64,000 nt of DNA from Bradyrhizobium hipponense (GTDB lineage Bacteria > Pseudomonadota > Alphaproteobacteria > Rhizobiales > Xanthobacteraceae). The notes beneath the pieces are model-generated. The model saw nothing but the letters and a program-made list of their open reading frames with translations. It did not search any database and was not told where the DNA came from. Both the position numbers and the translations under genes were made by a program. Shown piece by piece: positions 60,888-64,000 of this stretch. Each line of letters begins with the position of its first letter. Position 1 is the stretch's first letter. The stretch covers positions 1-64,000 of the forward strand of contig NZ_VSTH01000056.1 in NCBI RefSeq assembly GCF_008123965.1. The letters run 5' to 3'.

Positions 60888-62144
60888 CTAAGTCTGATCG
60901 AGGCCGTAGAGTGTGTGCAGGGTGCGCACCGCAAGCTCGGTATAGGCGGTGTCGATCAGAACCGAGAATTTGATCTCGGAGGTTGTAATGGCCCGGATGT
61001 TGATATTCCGTCGGGCGAGGGCCGAGAACGCCTGGGCGGCGACGCCGGCATGGCTGCGCATGCCGCTGCCGATCACCGAGATCTTGGCGACGTCAGTGGC
61101 GGTGTCGAGCCGCGCATAGCCGATCTGGCCCTTGGCCGCGGTGATCGTCTCCTTGGCCCGGGTGTAGTCGGCGGCCGGCACCGTAAAGGTGAGATCGGTG
61201 GTCTTGCCGTCCTCGGAGACGTTCTGCACGATCATGTCGACGTTGATGTTGGCGTCGGCCAGCGGGCCGAAGATCGACGCCGCGACGCCGGGCTTGTCCT
61301 CGATCTGGCGCACCGAGATCTGGGCCTCGTCCTTCGAAAAGGCGATGCCGGTGACGACGTGGCTTTCCATGATCTCCTCCTCGCTGCAGATCAGCGTGCC
61401 GGGCGGCTGGTTGGCATGCGGGTCGATATCCTCGGGCTTATCGAAGCTGGAGCGGACGAAGATCGGCATATTGTAGACCATGCCGAGTTCCACCGAGCGG
61501 ACCTGGAGCACTTTTGCGCCCTGGGAAGCCAGTTCCAGCATGTCTTCGAACGCGATCTTGTCGAGCCGGCGCGCCTTCGGCACGATTCGCGGGTCGGTAG
61601 TGTAGACCCCATCGACGTCGGTGTAGATGTCGCAGCGGTCCGCCTTGACGGCGGCGGCGATCGCGACCGCCGACGTGTCGGAGCCGCCGCGGCCGAGCGT
61701 GGTAATGCGGCCGGTCGCGGGGCTGATGCCCTGGAAGCCGGCGATGACCGCGACCTCCTTCCGCTCCTTGAAGCGGCTGATGATCTCGCTACCGTCGATG
61801 TCCTCGATCCGGGCCGAGGCATGGGCGTCGCTGGTCTTGATCGGGATCTGCCAGCCCTGCCAGGACCGGGCCTGGATGCCCATGCCCTGGAGCGCGATGG
61901 CGAGCAGGCCGGAGGTGACCTGTTCTCCAGAGGCGACCACGGCATCATATTCGCGCGCGTCGTGCATGGGCGAGGCCTCGCTGCACCACGCCACCAGCTC
62001 GTTGGTCTTGCCGGACATCGCGGAGACGACCACGGCCACCTCGTGGCCAGCGTCGACCTCACGCTTCACATGGCGCGCGACGTTGCGGATACGTTCGATA
62101 TTGGCGACGGATGTGCCGCCGAATTTCATCACGAGGCGGCTCAT
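60888..62144 (-). CDS. lysC: Aspartate kinase
   Basis: A 418-residue kinase for the first step of Lys, Thr and Met synthesis. It has the N-terminal VMKFGGTSVANIERI, VVVSAMSGKTNELV, TTLGRGGSDTSAVAIAAAVK and DIYTDVDGVYTTDPRIVP. Two ACT domains (about 265-410; EDKPGVAASIFGPLADANIN, ISVIGSGMRSHAGVAAQAFS) give feedback control. ATG 62144. It precedes ptsP by 281 bp in the same direction. Confidence 0.97.
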   Translation of the reverse strand: MSRLVMKFGGTSVANIERIRNVARHVKREVDAGHEVAVVVSAMSGKTNELVAWCSEASPMHDAREYDAVVASGEQVTSGLLAIALQGMGIQARSWQGWQIPIKTSDAHASARIEDIDGSEIISRFKERKEVAVIAGFQGISPATGRITTLGRGGSDTSAVAIAAAVKADRCDIYTDVDGVYTTDPRIVPKARRLDKIAFEDMLELASQGAKVLQVRSVELGMVYNMPIFVRSSFDKPEDIDPHANQPPGTLICSEEEIMESHVVTGIAFSKDEAQISVRQIEDKPGVAASIFGPLADANINVDMIVQNVSEDGKTTDLTFTVPAADYTRAKETITAAKGQIGYARLDTATDVAKISVIGSGMRSHAGVAAQAFSALARRNINIRAITTSEIKFSVLIDTAYTELAVRTLHTLYGLDQT

Positions 62145-62293
62145 GACGACGCGTGCATTCCCTTATAAGGATAAGTATGGTGACCCGCGCGAGACGGGCC
62201 CGCGGATGCCGACCGCGCGTATACATAGCGACGGGGCCGGGGGCAAGCGGGTCCTGCGGCCTCGGAGACGGGGGTAATGGGTTAATCGAGATT

Positions 62294-62761
62294 ATGGCGC
62301 GCTATATCGACGAGATCCTCCAGCCGGGCGAGCGGGTACTGTATTCGACCAATGCGCACTGGATCTTCTATTTTCCTGCCATTCTGGCCTGGATCGCAGC
62401 CCTCATCCTGTTCATCCTGTCCCGGCAAACCATCGTCGAGGGGCTCGTGCTGTTGTGTCTCGTCGCCTCCGGCCTGGCGGCGCTGGCAGCGCTCTACTGG
62501 ACCGTGAGGGGCTGGTTCCACCGCTTCACCACCGAGACCGACGTCACCAATTTGCGGGTCGTGCACAAGACCGGCTTCATCAAGCGCCGCACCTTCGAGA
62601 TGGCGCTGGACAAGGTTGAGAGCGTCGACGTCAACCAGACGATCCTTGGACGTATTCTCAACTATGGCGACGTGACCATTCGCGGCGTCGGCGAAGGGAT
62701 CGAGACGATCAAGACCATCGCCTCGCCGCTCGCCTTCCGCAGTTCGATCACCACGCGGTAG
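62294..62761 (+). CDS. Membrane protein with a bacterial PH (bPH2) domain
   Basis: A 155-residue protein. Two hydrophobic helices (WIFYFPAILAWIAALILFIL; IVEGLVLLCLVASGLAALAA) are followed by a bPH2 domain (TDVTNLRVVHKTGFIKRRTF, MALDKVESVDVNQTILGRIL, NYGDVTIRGVGEG). These are the YdbS/YdbT-type membrane proteins of unknown role. It is divergent from lysC. ubiG follows 14 bp later in the same direction. Confidence 0.88.
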   Translation: MARYIDEILQPGERVLYSTNAHWIFYFPAILAWIAALILFILSRQTIVEGLVLLCLVASGLAALAALYWTVRGWFHRFTTETDVTNLRVVHKTGFIKRRTFEMALDKVESVDVNQTILGRILNYGDVTIRGVGEGIETIKTIASPLAFRSSITTR

Positions 62762-62775
62762 GACCGCGCGTAACC

Positions 62776-63549
62776 ATGAGCATGCAGCAAGATACTTCCG
62801 TAACCGCAGCCCCCCAGCCGGGCTCGACCGTCGACGCCGCCGAGATCGCGAAGTTCTCAAAACTCTCGGCGGAGTGGTGGGACCCCAAGGGCAAGATGGC
62901 GCCGCTGCACCGGATCAATCCGCTGCGGCTCGGCTACATCCGCGATGCCGCCTGCCGCAAGTTCGAGCGCAATGTGCGCAGCCTCAACTGCCTTGGCGGC
63001 CTGCGCGTGCTGGACATCGGCTGCGGCGCCGGCCTGCTCTGCGAGCCGCTGTCGCGGCTGGGCGCGCAGGTCATTGGCATCGATCCGTCCCAGAGCAACA
63101 TCGCCGCCGCCAAGCTGCACGCCGACAAGGGCCACCTTGCGATCGACTATCGCTGCACCACGGTCGAGGAAGTCGACCCGCGCCAGCGCTTCGACGTCGT
63201 GCTGGCAATGGAGGTGGTCGAGCACGTCACCGACGTCGGCATGTTCCTGAAGCACTGCGCGGCGCTGCTGAAGCCGAACGGCCTGATGGTGGTCTCGACG
63301 CTGAACCGAAACTGGAAGAGTTTTGCGCTTGCCATCGTCGGCGCCGAATACGTCCTGCGCTGGCTGCCGCGCGGCACCCACGAGTGGAACAAGTTCGTTA
63401 CCCCCGACGAGTTGACGAAATACCTGCTCGACAATCGCCTCGTCATCACCGAGCAGACCGGCGTCGTCTACAGCCCCTTCGCCGACAAGTGGACGCTCTC
63501 CTCTGATATGGACGTGAACTACATGGTCGTGGCGGAAGGGATGGTGTGA
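62776..63549 (+). CDS. ubiG: Ubiquinone biosynthesis O-methyltransferase
   Basis: A 257-residue methyltransferase. The UbiG start is IAKFSKLSAEWWDPKGKMAP and LHRINPLRLGYI. SAM motif I is VLDIGCGAGLLCEPLSRLG, then VIGIDPSQSNI and FDVVLAMEVVEHVTDVGMFL. NRNWKSFALAIVGAEYVLRW and GTHEWNKFVTPDEL are UbiG-specific. It does the two O-methylations in ubiquinone synthesis. Confidence 0.95.
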   Translation: MSMQQDTSVTAAPQPGSTVDAAEIAKFSKLSAEWWDPKGKMAPLHRINPLRLGYIRDAACRKFERNVRSLNCLGGLRVLDIGCGAGLLCEPLSRLGAQVIGIDPSQSNIAAAKLHADKGHLAIDYRCTTVEEVDPRQRFDVVLAMEVVEHVTDVGMFLKHCAALLKPNGLMVVSTLNRNWKSFALAIVGAEYVLRWLPRGTHEWNKFVTPDELTKYLLDNRLVITEQTGVVYSPFADKWTLSSDMDVNYMVVAEGMV

Positions 63550-63584
63550 TGTGAGTGGGGCGCGAACCGCTTCAGCAAGAACGG

Positions 63585-63616
63585 TGTCGTCCCTGCGCAC
63601 GCAGGGACCCATAACC
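63585..63616. repeat. Palindromic repeat, left copy flanking the GIY-YIG gene
   Basis: TGTCGTCCCTGCGCACGCAG to CCATAACC, 32 bp. The core GTCCCTGCG-CA-CGCAGGGAC is a perfect 9-bp stem. It matches the copy at 63952-63983 with a single difference (C to A in the loop), in the same orientation. Confidence 0.9.
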
Positions 63617-63653
63617 ACCGGGCGTCGTAATTAGCGGAACGGGCATTCCGAGC

Positions 63654-63934
63654 ATGTACTTCGTTACATCCTCGCCAGCCGGCGTCATGGGACGCTCTAC
63701 ATCGGGATAACCAACTCGCTCCAGAAGCGCCTAGAAGAGCATCGGAACGGCAAGGGCTCCAAATTTGTGAAGCGTTATGGGGTACACCGCCTCGTCTACA
63801 CCGAAACCTACGAGCGCGCGGACGAAGCGATTGCGCGTGAAAAGCAGCTCAAACGCTGGAAGCGCGACTGGAAGATCGAACTGATCGAGCGCGATAACCC
63901 CGAGTGGCGGGATTTGAGCGATTTGCTGGTTTGA
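63654..63934 (+). pseudogene. GIY-YIG nuclease (UPF0213/UvrC-type single domain), frameshifted at its 5' end
   Basis: Translating the frame that ends at TGA 63932-63934 gives YILASRRHGTLYIGITN, the YI...LYIG core of GIY-YIG nucleases, then KFVKRYGVHRLVYTETYERA, AIAREKQLKRWKRDWKIELI and NPEWRDL, all typical of the small single-domain group. That frame has no start codon. An ATG at 63654 reads MYFV in a different frame and would join after loss of one base at about 63663-63667 (GTTACATC for GTTTACATC). So a one-base deletion, or a sequence error, breaks the gene. If intact, the protein would be about 93 residues. Palindromic repeats flank it on both sides. Confidence 0.8.
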
Positions 63935-63951
63935 TGCTGCCAAGCAACAGC

Positions 63952-63983
63952 TGTCGTCCCTGCGAACGCAGGGACCCATAACC
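63952..63983. repeat. Palindromic repeat, right copy flanking the GIY-YIG gene
   Basis: This is the second 32-bp copy, with core GTCCCTGCG-AA-CGCAGGGAC, 18 bp after the nuclease stop. Together with the left copy it bounds a 399-bp unit (63585-63983) that contains nothing but the nuclease gene. Confidence 0.9.
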
Positions 63984-64000
63984 CCAGGGAGGAGTTTTGG

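Noticed and set aside
1..64000. CRISPR array, prophage or complete insertion sequence
   Set aside because: No regular short repeats with spacers, no phage structural genes, and no transposase with terminal inverted repeats were found. Repeats here are palindromic intergenic elements and the 138-bp duplication.

Overview
The window looks like chromosomal DNA of a Bradyrhizobium-type alphaproteobacterium (Rhizobiales). Supporting signs are the GC-rich coding sequence, the acdS/acdR ACC-deaminase pair, the phaR-phaA-phaB polyhydroxybutyrate genes, a DUF4167 protein, the lysC-ptsP-prfA-prmC order, and many small palindromic repeats between genes. The genus is my inference from gene content; no database search was possible.

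Layout. 1-5.7 kb: the end of a chemotaxis receptor, a DUF3175 protein, an MFS transporter and trehalose synthesis genes (otsB, otsA). 5.9-9.7 kb: a tRNA-Ser(GGA) followed by an island-like stretch. This holds a stand-alone reverse transcriptase (RT), a perfect 138-bp direct repeat just upstream of it, a decayed serine recombinase and a decayed amidase. 9.7-26 kb: an accessory, stress-flavoured block. It contains a nucleotidyltransferase-metallophosphoesterase pair, a CsbD/CBS protein, an MmgE/PrpD-ComA pair, a uracil-DNA glycosylase relative, a frameshifted transaldolase-transketolase fusion, Hsp20, RtcB with archease, a GreA relative, a CapA protein and a TreT-like glycosyltransferase. 26-35 kb: a periplasmic arylsulfatase, an outer-membrane channel candidate, a LysR regulator divergent from an MFS exporter, and an amidase with a histone-H1-like tail.

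35-44 kb: methionine synthesis by sulfhydrylation (metY-metA), a polysaccharide deacetylase, recQ, acdS with its Lrp-type regulator, and a cysteine-synthase-like enzyme. 44-55 kb: an outer-membrane beta-barrel candidate, an HSL-type esterase, a branched-chain aminotransferase, phaR divergent from phaA-phaB, a drug/metabolite transporter, a DUF985 cupin, glyoxalase II and a methyltransferase. 55-64 kb: core genes (DUF4167, prmC, prfA, ptsP, lysC, a bPH2 protein, ubiG). It closes with a compact 0.4-kb unit made of a frameshifted GIY-YIG nuclease gene between two copies of one palindromic repeat.

The best candidates for something undescribed are the RT with its repeated, stop-free 366-nt upstream unit, and the repeat-flanked GIY-YIG unit. 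The transaldolase-transketolase fusion, the cysteine-poor uracil-DNA glycosylase relative and the nucleotidyltransferase-phosphoesterase pair come next.
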